Shown: positions 16,982 through 26,056 of the stretch, one piece after another | How the letters are laid out: every line of letters begins with the position of its first letter | Position numbering within the stretch: position 1 is the stretch's first letter | Source of the DNA: Desulfitobacterium_A nosdiversum | Lineage (GTDB): Bacteria > Bacillota > Desulfitobacteriia > Desulfitobacteriales > Desulfitobacteriaceae | Length of the DNA stretch: 64,000 bases | Direction of reading: 5' to 3' | NCBI RefSeq assembly: GCF_049860565.1 | Contig: NZ_CP172056.1 | Coordinates: 930,001-994,000, forward strand | The notes under the pieces: model-generated | The model's input: only the letters and a program-made list of their open reading frames with translations | The model's database searches: none | Told to the model about the DNA's origin: nothing | Made by a program: the position numbers and the translations under genes

Positions 16982-18298
16982 TTAGGATTTAGCCTTGATG
17001 CGTTTTCCTTCTTTAAGCCCTTTAAGTGAAGTATCAAGCAAGACCTGATCTCCGTCCTGAAGTCCTTTTTCAATAATGCAGTCCTGGTTATTCTCTATAC
17101 CCTTCGTCACGGGTTGCAAAGCTGCTTTGCCATTGCGAATGACCCAGAGTGCTTGACCGTTTTGATACGGGAAAAGTGCTGTTTTGGGGACGATAAGACG
17201 GTTTGATTCCTGGTAAGTGGTAAATTGAACATCCATATTGCTTCCGAGAACGACGGGGGCATTGGTATCAAGGAGAATGGTAATCTTGACCCGGTTTTCT
17301 TTCAGACCGAGCGGGGAAACACGTTCGACCGCTGAAGGAGCGATGGATTCAATTTTCCCTGAGAGAGACTTATCTCCGGTGCTTGTAGCCTGAAGAATTT
17401 TGACAGGACTTCCTGTTTTAAGATCCAAAGCGTCACTGGCCAGAACATAACTTTCCAGACGATAGCCTTGATTTTGAACAACAGTGAGTAAAAGCTGCCC
17501 GTTTGGGGCGGCCATTCCTTCTTTAAGGGTGAGATCTTTGATGATCCCGTCTTGGGGAGCTGTAATTTTTGCTTTTTGAATTTTATCTTCAAGCTGACTG
17601 ATCTGAGTATTTAATGCGTCTTTTTGACCTGAAAAGTAGAGTGCTGTTCCTGGAGCAGGTGTCAGTTGTTCATATAGGAGCTGGAGGGCAAGCTTTTGTT
17701 GTTCCAGGTTGCTTTTCGCCTTATCGGCTTGCCGCTGTGCGTCCTCGTATTCAACTTGAGAAATTGAACCTGCATCAAAGAGGGCTTTGGAACGGGCAAG
17801 GGCTTGATCCTGAGCTTCTGAATCCTTTTCCGCTTGTTCAATCAGGAGATTTTGCTGTTGAACAGCTGCTTCCTGAGGTGTGCGATAGGCTTGCTGGCTC
17901 TGTCCTTCAACACTCGTTAGTTGGGCCTTCAAAACCTCAAGTTGATGGTTTAAATCCTGAGTATCGAGTTCTGCCAGCACTTGACCTTTTGTTACGCGGT
18001 CACCGTTTTGAACATGAAGCGCTTGGATTTTACCATCCATAGAACTATAGATGGGCGATTCATTTAAGGCCTGAACTTGGGCCTCCTCTGTGAACCCTTT
18101 GGTAAACTCAGCAGGATGAACGGCAAGAACCTTGCCTTGCAGGGGAAGCGCGGTGTAGGCGAGGGCTCCGGCACAGCCCAGGAGAACAATAAGGCCAAAG
18201 ATCAACCCCTTTTTCTTCTTTTTTCCTTTAAATCGGGAAAAGAGTTTGAGATTGCGCCATTTTGCAAAACGGGAAGATGCAAGGTGTTCCAGAGACAT
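16982..18298 (-). CDS. Efflux membrane-fusion (HlyD/MacA-type) protein
   Basis: A 438-residue periplasmic-adaptor-type protein linked to an ABC exporter. A single membrane helix lies at about residues 30-50 (LIFGLIVLLGCAGALAYTAL). The biotinyl/lipoyl halves are around VQALHVQNGDRVTKGQVLAELD and KITAPQDGIIKDLTLKEGM, with a long coiled coil between them (about 115-235). The C-terminal barrel and MP domain follow. Last gene of the minus-strand operon tetR-ATPase-permease-MFP, 57 bases after the permease. In Gram-positives such adaptors act at the outer face of the membrane; substrate unknown. Confidence 0.9.
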   Translation of the reverse strand: MSLEHLASSRFAKWRNLKLFSRFKGKKKKKGLIFGLIVLLGCAGALAYTALPLQGKVLAVHPAEFTKGFTEEAQVQALNESPIYSSMDGKIQALHVQNGDRVTKGQVLAELDTQDLNHQLEVLKAQLTSVEGQSQQAYRTPQEAAVQQQNLLIEQAEKDSEAQDQALARSKALFDAGSISQVEYEDAQRQADKAKSNLEQQKLALQLLYEQLTPAPGTALYFSGQKDALNTQISQLEDKIQKAKITAPQDGIIKDLTLKEGMAAPNGQLLLTVVQNQGYRLESYVLASDALDLKTGSPVKILQATSTGDKSLSGKIESIAPSAVERVSPLGLKENRVKITILLDTNAPVVLGSNMDVQFTTYQESNRLIVPKTALFPYQNGQALWVIRNGKAALQPVTKGIENNQDCIIEKGLQDGDQVLLDTSLKGLKEGKRIKAKS

Positions 18299-18355
18299 AC
18301 AAATCCCTCCTAGATTAGGTATTGATGATAGGGGTTAATCGGAAGCGACTTCGCT

Positions 18356-20746
18356 TTATTCTTTCGTGGCAAGGATTTCAACAAAGGGCAGGGTCTTAAT
18401 CTTATGGTAAGTTCGGGTTTGGGCAATCCATACTGAAAATGCGGTTCCGGCGACGGCACTAAGGAGGGCAAGTGGGGGAAGCTCAGCAGGAATGGAATAT
18501 AAGTCCGTGCTTAAGGCTTGGGCCATACCCGCAATAAGCCCAAAGGAAAGAGGAATCCCCAAGAGAACGCCGCAAAGCGTCAGCGTCCACTGCTCTGAGG
18601 TAATGACGAGTAAGACTTCCTTCGGAGTTAACCCCAAAACGCGTAAAGAGGCGAGTTCGCGCTGCCGTTCAGAGAGTGAAATGATACTCGAGTTATAGAT
18701 GAGGGCAAAACCGGCAATTCCGGCAAGGATCGATAAAAAGTAAGTTGTGAAGGCATACGATTTCATCATCTGGAGGATTTTGTCTTTGCTTTCCTGAATA
18801 GCTTCAATTGAACCGACCTCACTTGCATCGCGATATTTGTTTTTAAAAGCGCTGACTTCCTGGGGATTCATGCTGATCAGCATGGAGGTACTGATTTGCC
18901 CCTGCTGCAGAAAAGCTTGGAGAGTATTAATGTCCATAAACGCATTAAGCCCGACGTATTGAGGGATAATTCCTTTGACGACCATCGTTTGTTCTTTGGC
19001 GCCGACCCGTTCTTTTTGGAGGGAACTTTCCACTGTAATGGAATCGCCGACTTTAACTTGAAGAAGGGTGGCGAGTCGATCTGAAAGCAGGATCCCGCTA
19101 TCAGGGACAGGAATTTTTTGCCCATTTTTATCTAAAATATTATAGAGTGTGGAGTCAGGGGTTAACCCCATGATAACGATTTCTTTTTTTAGCCACTGAT
19201 TTTTTAAGGTAGCAGGAATTTCTAAGACGGGTTCTATTTTGGAAACTCCGGGTTCACGGGCGAGGGTATAGGCTGTTGCTTGAGCCGGCAATGGACGGGT
19301 TAGAGAAAGCTTTACATCGTATTTTTGAATGTTGTCATACTGGAAAGTCGTAAGTTTATCCGTCATGCTTTGCATTGACCAGGAAACACTCATGAGGCTA
19401 TAAATCACGGCCATTCCCAAAACGGTAATTAAACTGCGGGCCGGAGCGCGGAAGATGTTGCGCAAGCCCATCTGAGCCTGAGAAGAAATCATGCTCCAAA
19501 GTCGGGTCATCTTTTCCAGCCAAGTTTTGCGGGCTGAAGCTGGGGCAGCGGGACGCATGGCTTCAGCAGGCTGCAAGCGGAGGATATTGAGACTTCCCTT
19601 AATACCACTGAGAAGGCTGAAACTAAGAGAGAGGACAATACCCAGAAAAAGATATTTAAAGGAAAACGTTCCTCTAAGACCGGGCAACGCGAAATATTCC
19701 TCATAAAGTGATGTCAGGGGGTAGGAAAGTGCAATTCCGGATAAGCCTCCGAGGAGTCCGCCCAGGCTGCCAATGAAAAGCGGATAGGACAGGTAGTGAA
19801 AAACGATTTCGCGGTTGGTAAAGCCAAAGGCTTTCAACGTTCCGATAATCCCCCGTTGTTGTTCGATCAGGCGAATGAGCATGGTATAGAGGATGATGGT
19901 CGCAACCCCTAAAAAGACAACGGGCAGAGTTCGAGTTGTTCCCTGAAGGGATTTTAATTCATTGGTCAGGATAGCATGGCTGGTTTGATCTTTACGGGGA
20001 ATAATGCTTTGTACGCCATAAGGTTTAAGTTCTGTTTGAAGCATTTCTTTGACCGTATCAAAATCAGCCCCTGGTTTTAGGGTGAAAACGATGTCATTAA
20101 CCTGATTTGCTTCTTTGACAAGCCCCTTAACCGTACTGAGCGGGGTATACGCAATCCCAAAGGTTTGCGGATCAGGATAAAGATCCTGGGCGGTCCGCAT
20201 AGCATAAATAAACTCCGGGCTCTGAGCGGTTCCTACAATGGTGAAGGTTGCTCGCTTACCATCGAGGATCAAGGTTAGGCTGTCTCCCAGGGTAAGATGA
20301 TTGGCTGCAAAATATTTGGGATCAACGAGAATTTCCGAGGCTTTGTCATTCGGTAAACGCCCAGAGGCGATTTGAACCTGATTTAAGGTTGAAGCGTTAG
20401 GTGAGTTCAATGAAACTAAACGCAGCGTATGATTGGATGAGCTTTTATCTGAGCTTTTTTCTGCAAAAAGCTTAACATCCTTAACAATACGTCCCTCGAT
20501 ATCTGCAATACCCGGCGAGTTTCCTAATGCTTTGACTTTGTTTTCCGGATAACCGGTTAACTGAATAAAACCATCCGCAAAGTGCGTGCTCTGATAGAAG
20601 TTCTGTTGGGCGCCTTTAAGGTTATCCAGGATGATGGACATTGAGGTGAACACCATCAGGCCGATGGCGATGACAACCATGCATGCGATATAAACACCCT
20701 TATTTTCTTTGATATCCCTTAAGACTTTCTTGTGCAGAACTACCAT
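18356..20746 (-). CDS. ABC transporter permease, duplicated FtsX (MacB-like) type
   Basis: A 796-residue permease with an N-terminal membrane helix, a large extracytoplasmic MacB-PCD-like domain, FtsX-type four-helix blocks near residues 270-390 and 665-780, and a second extracytoplasmic domain between. KAFGFTNREIVFHYL and LRVLGLTPKEVLLVITSEQ are paired coupling-helix-like segments, one per half, consistent with internal duplication. It overlaps the ATPase gene by 7 bases. It exports an unknown substrate, perhaps a lipophilic drug or peptide, with the downstream adaptor. Confidence 0.9.
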   Translation of the reverse strand: MVVLHKKVLRDIKENKGVYIACMVVIAIGLMVFTSMSIILDNLKGAQQNFYQSTHFADGFIQLTGYPENKVKALGNSPGIADIEGRIVKDVKLFAEKSSDKSSSNHTLRLVSLNSPNASTLNQVQIASGRLPNDKASEILVDPKYFAANHLTLGDSLTLILDGKRATFTIVGTAQSPEFIYAMRTAQDLYPDPQTFGIAYTPLSTVKGLVKEANQVNDIVFTLKPGADFDTVKEMLQTELKPYGVQSIIPRKDQTSHAILTNELKSLQGTTRTLPVVFLGVATIILYTMLIRLIEQQRGIIGTLKAFGFTNREIVFHYLSYPLFIGSLGGLLGGLSGIALSYPLTSLYEEYFALPGLRGTFSFKYLFLGIVLSLSFSLLSGIKGSLNILRLQPAEAMRPAAPASARKTWLEKMTRLWSMISSQAQMGLRNIFRAPARSLITVLGMAVIYSLMSVSWSMQSMTDKLTTFQYDNIQKYDVKLSLTRPLPAQATAYTLAREPGVSKIEPVLEIPATLKNQWLKKEIVIMGLTPDSTLYNILDKNGQKIPVPDSGILLSDRLATLLQVKVGDSITVESSLQKERVGAKEQTMVVKGIIPQYVGLNAFMDINTLQAFLQQGQISTSMLISMNPQEVSAFKNKYRDASEVGSIEAIQESKDKILQMMKSYAFTTYFLSILAGIAGFALIYNSSIISLSERQRELASLRVLGLTPKEVLLVITSEQWTLTLCGVLLGIPLSFGLIAGMAQALSTDLYSIPAELPPLALLSAVAGTAFSVWIAQTRTYHKIKTLPFVEILATKE

Positions 20747-21441
20747 GTCAGTTCCTCCGGTGAAAGGGGATATTCATTGACCTTAATATGATCTAAGAAC
20801 CCGTCTTTTAAATAGAAGATGCGATTGGCCATTTTGGAAATTTTCGCATTATGCGTAATGATCACAATAGTCATATGAAGGTCTTGGTTCAGTTTGGCCA
20901 AGGTTTTAAGAACCTGTATTCCCGTTTGAATATCCAAGGCTCCAGTTGGCTCATCACAGAGAAGCAAGGCAGGCTTTTTGACGATTGCCCGAGCAATTGC
21001 AACCCGCTGTTGTTGGCCACCCGAAAGTTGAGAAGGAAAATGATCCGCTAAATCCTCCAGCCCAACATCCCGCAGAACCTCTTCAAGTGCCAGAGGGTGG
21101 GCAGCAATTTCAGCGGCAAGTTTGACGTTTTCATAAGCGGTTAAATTCGGCATGAGATTATAGTGCTGAAAAATGAACCCAATTTCCTTGCGGCGATAAA
21201 GGGTCAGTTCAGCTTCGCTTGCTTGATGAAGAGGCTGCCCCTGGTAATAAAGCTCGCCGGAGGACGGCGGAGACATACCTCCGATGATGTTAAGAAGGGT
21301 CGTTTTGCCCGAACCGCTTTGTCCCAGAACAACAATAAATTCGCCTTGATTTATTTGAAAATCAATCCCTTTGAGGACTTCGTTTTTAACGGTTCCCGTT
21401 TGAAAGATCTTACGGATTTCTTTCCCTTCCAGTAGGCTCAT
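20740..21441 (-). CDS. ABC transporter ATP-binding protein (LolD/MacB type)
   Basis: A 233-residue nucleotide-binding subunit. Walker A GQSGSGKTT (about residues 38-46), Q-loop GFIFQHYNLMPNLTAYENV, signature LSGGQQQRVAIARAI, Walker B LLLCDEPTGALD and the H-loop ITHN are complete. It powers the FtsX-type permease whose gene overlaps its 3' end. It lies 25 bases after the TetR gene on the same strand, so the operon is tetR first. Confidence 0.95.
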   Translation of the reverse strand: MSLLEGKEIRKIFQTGTVKNEVLKGIDFQINQGEFIVVLGQSGSGKTTLLNIIGGMSPPSSGELYYQGQPLHQASEAELTLYRRKEIGFIFQHYNLMPNLTAYENVKLAAEIAAHPLALEEVLRDVGLEDLADHFPSQLSGGQQQRVAIARAIVKKPALLLCDEPTGALDIQTGIQVLKTLAKLNQDLHMTIVIITHNAKISKMANRIFYLKDGFLDHIKVNEYPLSPEELTW

Positions 21442-21466
21442 GTGAGACCACCTCCTTGAGCTGAGC

Positions 21467-22150
21467 TCATTCGCTGACTGTAGAAAAAGGTTTATTTGCT
21501 AGCCCGTTAACTAGCAGGTCAATCATTTGGTCAATTTTTTGTTGAAACTGTTTATTTGTTAAAAGGGCACAAACGTCCTCAGGATTGTCATGAGCGAGAT
21601 TTTTGAGTTCTGCTAAATATAATTCGGTAAAGGCAGTGCTCCAAGCCCCAATAAACAAGGTTGCAATATGCGGATCTATGTGAGGATCGATTTGTCCAAG
21701 CTCGATTCCTTTATGAAGCATCGTTTCATAAAAATTTTGGGCTTTTGGAAGTTGTTCGCCTAGAATTTCGTCGCGAAGAGACTTATTCGTTTCTTTAATA
21801 AAGTTATTACCGATAGCAAGAAGCTCTGGATTTTCTAATGCAAATTGAAAACCGGCTGTACATAGGTCGCGGAGTGCTGAAAAAAAGTTAAATCCTTTTC
21901 CTTCAAACTGCGGAACGGTTTCTTGGAAATATTTAATCTTTTGCTCTCCTGCCAGATTAATAATATATTTATAGACATCTTTTAAATTGTTAAAGTATTG
22001 ATAAAAACTTCCGCGTGGAATTCCGGCATTTTCAATGATATGGGCAATGCTGGCTTGATCAAAGCTATAGGCAGCGAATTCTTGAATAGCTGCGCGAATG
22101 ATTCGATTTTTCTTTTCTTCAGGCAGATTAAAAAAGGTTTGAGTTGGCAA
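21467..22150 (-). CDS. TetR-family repressor of the efflux operon
   Basis: A 227-residue one-component repressor. The N-terminal helix-turn-helix lies at about residues 15-50 (IIRAAIQEFAAYSFDQASIAHIIENAGIPRGSFYQYFNN). I use TTG at 22150 with an AAAGGAG ribosome site 8 bases upstream. The open frame extends further to 22279, but that stretch runs through the two operators and reads as non-coding leader. The C-terminal ligand domain is not assignable. It leads the efflux operon and very probably represses it. Confidence 0.9.
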   Translation of the reverse strand: MPTQTFFNLPEEKKNRIIRAAIQEFAAYSFDQASIAHIIENAGIPRGSFYQYFNNLKDVYKYIINLAGEQKIKYFQETVPQFEGKGFNFFSALRDLCTAGFQFALENPELLAIGNNFIKETNKSLRDEILGEQLPKAQNFYETMLHKGIELGQIDPHIDPHIATLFIGAWSTAFTELYLAELKNLAHDNPEDVCALLTNKQFQQKIDQMIDLLVNGLANKPFSTVSE

Positions 22151-22191
22151 GGAAACCGCTCCTTTAAAGAAAGTTAAATGGTTTTTGAACA

Positions 22192-22232
22192 TGACAGCAA
22201 TGTCACCTTGAGAATATGACAAAAGTGTCATA
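22192..22232. promoter_or_regulatory. Two TetR operators (TGACA-N4-TGTCA)
   Basis: TGACAgcaaTGTCA (22192-22205) and TATGACAaaagTGTCATA (22215-22232) share the same dyad, centred 25 bases apart, just upstream of the TetR start. The second has perfect 7-base arms. They are the likely operators of the efflux operon. Confidence 0.85.
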
Positions 22233-22342
22233 ACGTCAAGAAGTATTTTTATGGAAAAAAAACTAAAGAAAACATACAAAACTAAGAAGTACCTCTATTA
22301 AATGAATAAAAAAATGATATACTATCAATGTAAATCAAATAC

Positions 22343-22693
22343 GGGGGCGTTTTAGACTCGCTCGGGGAAGCGGTGGCGAGAGTTGCGCGTCGAGATTCCA
22401 CCTGGTCTCGTTAAACGGTGGATCTTAATAGTTAACAACGAAAATTACGCTCTAGCTGCTTAATTGCCGCTAGCATCCTGCCTTCTGCGCCTACGATGAA
22501 GGGTCAGGGTGTCAAAACAGTAGGACTGCTCTAATGACAATTCTCGGAGTCATTAGCTAAGATTATCGAGATAGCCTCGGACGGATCCTGTCTTCTGGAG
22601 ACTAAGAGGTAAAACTTAAATAGAAGACTACACGCGTAGATGCTTTCGTGGCAGCTCTTCGATACAGGGGTGCAATTCCCCTCGCCTCCACCA
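22343..22693 (+). ncRNA. ssrA: Transfer-messenger RNA (tmRNA)
   Basis: The RNA of trans-translation. The 5' GGGGGCG (22343-22349) pairs with CGCCTCC (22683-22689), followed by discriminator A and an encoded CCA. The T-arm GGTGCAATTCCCC is just before. The tag frame is at 22431-22463: GTT AAC AAC GAA AAT TAC GCT CTA GCT GCT TAA, giving VNNENYALAA. The resume codon GTT is assigned by alignment to the E. coli arrangement. A TATACT at 22318-22323 is a plausible -10. Length 351 nt. SmpB is encoded 8 kb upstream, and an accessory island begins right after the 3' end. Confidence 0.95.
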
Positions 22694-22697
22694 AAAC

Positions 22698-22735
22698 GAA
22701 CGACGGTTGATGTTTTGCAACATTTCTTTTTGGAA
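22698..22735. repeat. Left copy of island boundary repeat
   Basis: gaacgacggttgatgttt (22698-22715) is identical to 32287-32304, and similarity continues weakly for about 20 more bases (…AACA..TCTTT.TGGA). It begins 4 bases after the tmRNA CCA. It either marks an attachment site or is the conserved end of the IS remnant beside it. Confidence 0.7.
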
Positions 22736-23001
22736 TGTCCAATTCAATGTACTTACTGATATGCTGTTTGAATTCAACCTATTGAATGGTAGTTAGTACG
22801 ATAAAGTTCTTCTTTTTTCATAGACGAAAAGAACGATTCCATGACAGCGTTGTGATGAGGCCTGCCCGATGGTGAAAACGATTGTTTTATGTGGAAGGTC
22901 TTTAATAACTTTTGGCAGGTATGTGAGGTAGACTTTTTATATTTCCTCTTTTTGATTAAAGTGACTTTATTAAATGGCATATCGGCAAGTTGTGATGTCA
23001 C
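22700..23001 (-). pseudogene. IS3-family transposase remnant (OrfB C-terminus)
   Basis: On the minus strand the segment encodes TFHIKQSFSPSGRPHHNAVMESFFSSMKKEELY, the conserved end of the rve integrase domain of IS3/IS150-type OrfB, including the catalytic Glu of NAVMESFF. The frame stops at 22774. A one-base shift continues as VEFKQHISKYIE, which also fits the family, so there is a frameshift. The upstream catalytic Asp residues and OrfA are missing. It is a decayed fragment wedged between tmRNA and the helicase operon, a sign of past mobile-element activity. Confidence 0.82.
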
Positions 23002-23041
23002 AAGTCGTATTAATACTTATGGCGCTACATTCACTAAAATG

Positions 23042-23153
23042 TTGAAGATTCAGACCATATTTGGTATAATTAGACAATAATTGATCGTGCACCTGTCCAT
23101 TCAAAGTAGATTAACGTGAGTAACTGTGCAGGAATTTTCCTGGATAGTTTTTT
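23042..23153 (+). ncRNA. Leader/sRNA module A: promoter, ~76-nt RNA and terminator before the helicase operon
   Basis: TTGAAG (23042-23047), 17 bases, TATAAT (23065-23070) form a near-ideal sigma-A promoter. Transcription from about 23077 would end at the hairpin 23123-23148 (11-base arms with one mismatch) followed by six Ts. The segment from TTTGGTATAATTAG to the terminator is closely related to 30220-30325, with shared blocks TTTGGTATAATTAG, RCAAT, TCCAT..AAAGTA, GTAA and GTGCAGG. It is either a free small RNA or an attenuating leader of the helicase operon, whose start lies about 110 bases beyond. I do not recognise it as a known RNA family. Confidence 0.65.
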
Positions 23154-23180
23154 ATTATTTAGATTATTTTTGAAAATTTG

Positions 23181-23212
23181 TACTTGTACATTATCAGAAT
23201 AATGTACAAGTA
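23181..23212. promoter_or_regulatory. 13-base-arm inverted repeat before the helicase gene
   Basis: tacttgtacatta (23181-23193) and its exact complement (23200-23212) flank a 6-base spacer. It lies between module A and the helicase start. It may be a repressor operator or an mRNA hairpin; there is no T-run, so it is not a typical terminator. No copy precedes the SEC-C gene. Confidence 0.6.
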
Positions 23213-23263
23213 ACGATTTTGTGTAAATTGCGTATGGCAACACTAAATAAGGAACAGGTAATT

Positions 23264-26011
23264 ATGGATATCAGGAAGATCATGATTCTGGTAAATGGCA
23301 AAGATAGAACCAGTGAAATAGTGAGTATAAGACGTGATGTCGTACAACGGAAGATAGAGGTCGTGTACCTAACGGGAGATAAGGTTTATCCCTATAATCA
23401 AAATCGAGTAAAGATCCTTGAAAATCCAAGGGTTATTGAATTAGAAGGAAGAGTTGCATATATAGATAACTTGCCTATCTATGAGCCCAAGATTATCCTC
23501 GATTTTGGGGAAAGGATTAAAATAATTCAATATAACGGAAGTACTCACACAATAAATCCGGAAAGGTTTTCCTTGATCGACAACGGCGCCTCCGATCAAA
23601 ATGCACAACAAATATTGGCTTATCTAAGAGATATTGCTCAGTACACATCGGACAAGCCGGAAGAAGAGGCATTTTTAAAGCAAGAAATGGAGCAGCTTAC
23701 TTTTGTTCATCCAGAAAGCGTGCTCAGCCACTATTTGTCGCGGCGGCCAGTTAAAGCTAGGACGCCGGACATGGACGGCGTGATCTTTCCATTCCGCTTT
23801 AATCTGAGCCAGAAAGCGGCACTGGAGAATGCGGTTGCCAACTCTATTTCTGTGATCGAAGGGCCTCCGGGCACGGGTAAGACACAAACAATTTTAAATA
23901 TCCTTGCCAACCTCATTGCGGTTCAAGGGAAAAGCGTCGCTGTCGTATCCAATAATAACGAAGCGGTTAAAAACGTAATCGAAAAGATGGACAAGCAGGG
24001 CTATGGTTTTCTGACTGCTTTGCTCGGCAAGAAAGATAATCAGGACGCTTTTTTTGCCAATATGCCGACAGCCAAAATTGACGGATGGGATTACGAAGAA
24101 GAAAAAGGTACTTTGTTCCAGCATATTAAGACTCTGAATATTCAGCTAAACAAACTGCTGACAAAAGACCGCAAAAGAGCACAGCTGGGGCAGGAATTGC
24201 GAGCATGGCAGCTGGAGCAGGAACATTTCGAAGAATATTTTTCCAGGCAGGATATTGAGGAGATCAGCAAATTACCGTTGTTTCGGGAAACCCCTGACCG
24301 CATTATCTCCTTTTTGGCGGAAACCTCTCTGGCCAAAGAAAACAATCAATCTAACAAACTTTTATATAAACTGAAATTACTCTTTAAGTATGGCGTGTTT
24401 GATTATAAAAAGTTAGAAACATACGAAGCATCAATTCTGTTATCTCTGCAAAAAGAATTTTACCGGCAGCAGATTCAAATGATGGAGCAGGAAATTGCCG
24501 CCATTGAAGGTCAATTGCAGAACGCCTCCTTTGATAAACTGCTTGAAGAACATCAGCAGTATTCCGAAAAGCTGTTCCGTAAATACCTGTATCAGAGCCA
24601 TAGCGTACAGCCGGAGCCTGACTTTACAAAGAAGAGCTTTAAGATAAGATTTGATGACTTTATTAAGGTATATCCGATCATCCTCAGCACGACGCACGCC
24701 TTACGCCGTTCCATCCCTCAAAATTATCTGTTGGACTATGTGATCATCGATGAGGCGTCTCAGGTGGATTTAATTACAGGTGTATTGGCTTTTTCCTGCT
24801 GCCGAAATGTAATCATTGTCGGTGACGTCAAGCAACTGCCTCAGATTACCAATAAAGAAATCGAAGCCAAGTTGACAACAACACCGCCGTGCGACGAATA
24901 TAACTATTTTCAGCATAATATCTTATCGTCGGCTATCAGTCTGTACGGCAAAAGCTTGCCTTGCGTGACTTTGCGGGAGCATTATCGCTGTCATCCACAG
25001 ATCATTGAATTCTGCAATCAGAAATATTATGATGGTCAGCTAATCCCCTACACCGACCCAAGTCCGTCGGAGTGCCCCTTAGTGCTTTATAGAACATCTG
25101 CAGGAAATCACATGCGACGGGTTACACGTGGCGTTGGCAAAGGGCGCTATAACCAGCGTGAACTCGACGTTATTGTAGAAGAGATTTTAAAAGCCCCCGA
25201 TCTTGTGGAGAGACGGGAAGGAATCGGCTTTGTCACGCCGTATCGCAAGCAGGCAAACAAAGCAACACAATTGCTCACCGACGGTATTGAAATCGATACG
25301 GTACATAAATACCAGGGCCGAGAAAAAAATGTCATGATCATGTCCACAGTGCTGGATAGCAGCTGGGCTGGACAGCAAGGGATAGATTTTGTTGATGATC
25401 CGCAGATGATCAATGTAGCTGTGTCGCGGGCCATCAAGCAATTTATACTGGTGACGGATCACGACTTGTTTTTCAAGAAAGGCAAAAACATTAGTGATCT
25501 CATCCGATATATAGAATACAGCACACTGGATGAAACTATTATCGACAGTCAGGTGGTGTCTGTTTTCGACTTGCTTTACCGAAAGTATTCCAGCAAGCTG
25601 ATATCATTGAAGGCAAAGATGGACCCGAAAGCCCGATATCAGTCTGAAGAGGCGCTGCGCGTACTTCTAGAAGAAATCCTAAAAAAGCCCCAATATGCCG
25701 TTTACAATTATGCGCATGGAATGTTGCTACGCAACCTATTGAATACAGTAGATCTACTTAACCCGGAAGAATTGAAATTTGTCAGCAACAGGGCATCTTT
25801 AGATTTTGTTATATTCCGTAAGTTGGATAAAAGCTGTGTTTTGGTCGTGGAGGTAGATGGTTTTGCTTTCCACGAAAACAACCCAGATCAACTGCACAGG
25901 GATGCGTTAAAGGATGCTATTTTGAAGAAACATAATGTTCCTCTCCTGCGGCTTGCTACTAATGGCAGTGGGGAGAGAGAGAAGATAGAAAGAGCCCTTC
26001 AAGAGGCGTGA
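23264..26011 (+). CDS. Upf1-like SF1 helicase fused to a C-terminal PD-(D/E)XK-type nuclease domain
   Basis: A large COG1112-type superfamily 1 helicase. Counting from the upstream open frame at 23219, motif I GPPGTGKT is near residue 215, Walker B VIIDEASQVD near 510, motif III GDVKQLPQI, then EHYRCHP, the VI-type region DTVHKYQGREKNV and AVSRA. The last 130 residues look like a VSR/DUF559- or DUF2726-like nuclease: RASLDFVIF, LVVEVDGFAFH and RDALKDAILKKHNVPLLRL supply D-(x)n-E-x-D-type acidic residues. The start at ATG 23264 follows AAGGAA; an earlier TTG (23219) or ATG (23234) is possible. It leads a four-gene run and is likely a nucleic-acid-targeting defence effector (inference). Confidence 0.85.
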   Translation: MDIRKIMILVNGKDRTSEIVSIRRDVVQRKIEVVYLTGDKVYPYNQNRVKILENPRVIELEGRVAYIDNLPIYEPKIILDFGERIKIIQYNGSTHTINPERFSLIDNGASDQNAQQILAYLRDIAQYTSDKPEEEAFLKQEMEQLTFVHPESVLSHYLSRRPVKARTPDMDGVIFPFRFNLSQKAALENAVANSISVIEGPPGTGKTQTILNILANLIAVQGKSVAVVSNNNEAVKNVIEKMDKQGYGFLTALLGKKDNQDAFFANMPTAKIDGWDYEEEKGTLFQHIKTLNIQLNKLLTKDRKRAQLGQELRAWQLEQEHFEEYFSRQDIEEISKLPLFRETPDRIISFLAETSLAKENNQSNKLLYKLKLLFKYGVFDYKKLETYEASILLSLQKEFYRQQIQMMEQEIAAIEGQLQNASFDKLLEEHQQYSEKLFRKYLYQSHSVQPEPDFTKKSFKIRFDDFIKVYPIILSTTHALRRSIPQNYLLDYVIIDEASQVDLITGVLAFSCCRNVIIVGDVKQLPQITNKEIEAKLTTTPPCDEYNYFQHNILSSAISLYGKSLPCVTLREHYRCHPQIIEFCNQKYYDGQLIPYTDPSPSECPLVLYRTSAGNHMRRVTRGVGKGRYNQRELDVIVEEILKAPDLVERREGIGFVTPYRKQANKATQLLTDGIEIDTVHKYQGREKNVMIMSTVLDSSWAGQQGIDFVDDPQMINVAVSRAIKQFILVTDHDLFFKKGKNISDLIRYIEYSTLDETIIDSQVVSVFDLLYRKYSSKLISLKAKMDPKARYQSEEALRVLLEEILKKPQYAVYNYAHGMLLRNLLNTVDLLNPEELKFVSNRASLDFVIFRKLDKSCVLVVEVDGFAFHENNPDQLHRDALKDAILKKHNVPLLRLATNGSGEREKIERALQEA

Positions 26012-26056
26012 AAATAGAAATGTGTGAATAAACGCATAGAAAGAGGTGGAGACAAT

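Noticed and set aside
17614..18042. 142-codon plus-strand frame inside the membrane-fusion protein gene
   Set aside because: Antisense shadow of a coiled-coil coding region; no start signals.
22150..22279. N-terminal extension of the TetR gene
   Set aside because: The extension passes through both operators and has no ribosome site; the domain begins after TTG 22150.
23042..23153. Reading module A as a type III toxin-antitoxin RNA repeat array
   Set aside because: There is one copy per locus, not a tandem array, and no ToxN-like gene is present.
23219..23263. Upstream starts for the helicase (TTG 23219, ATG 23234)
   Set aside because: Neither has a ribosome site; ATG 23264 does. Not excluded by sequence alone.
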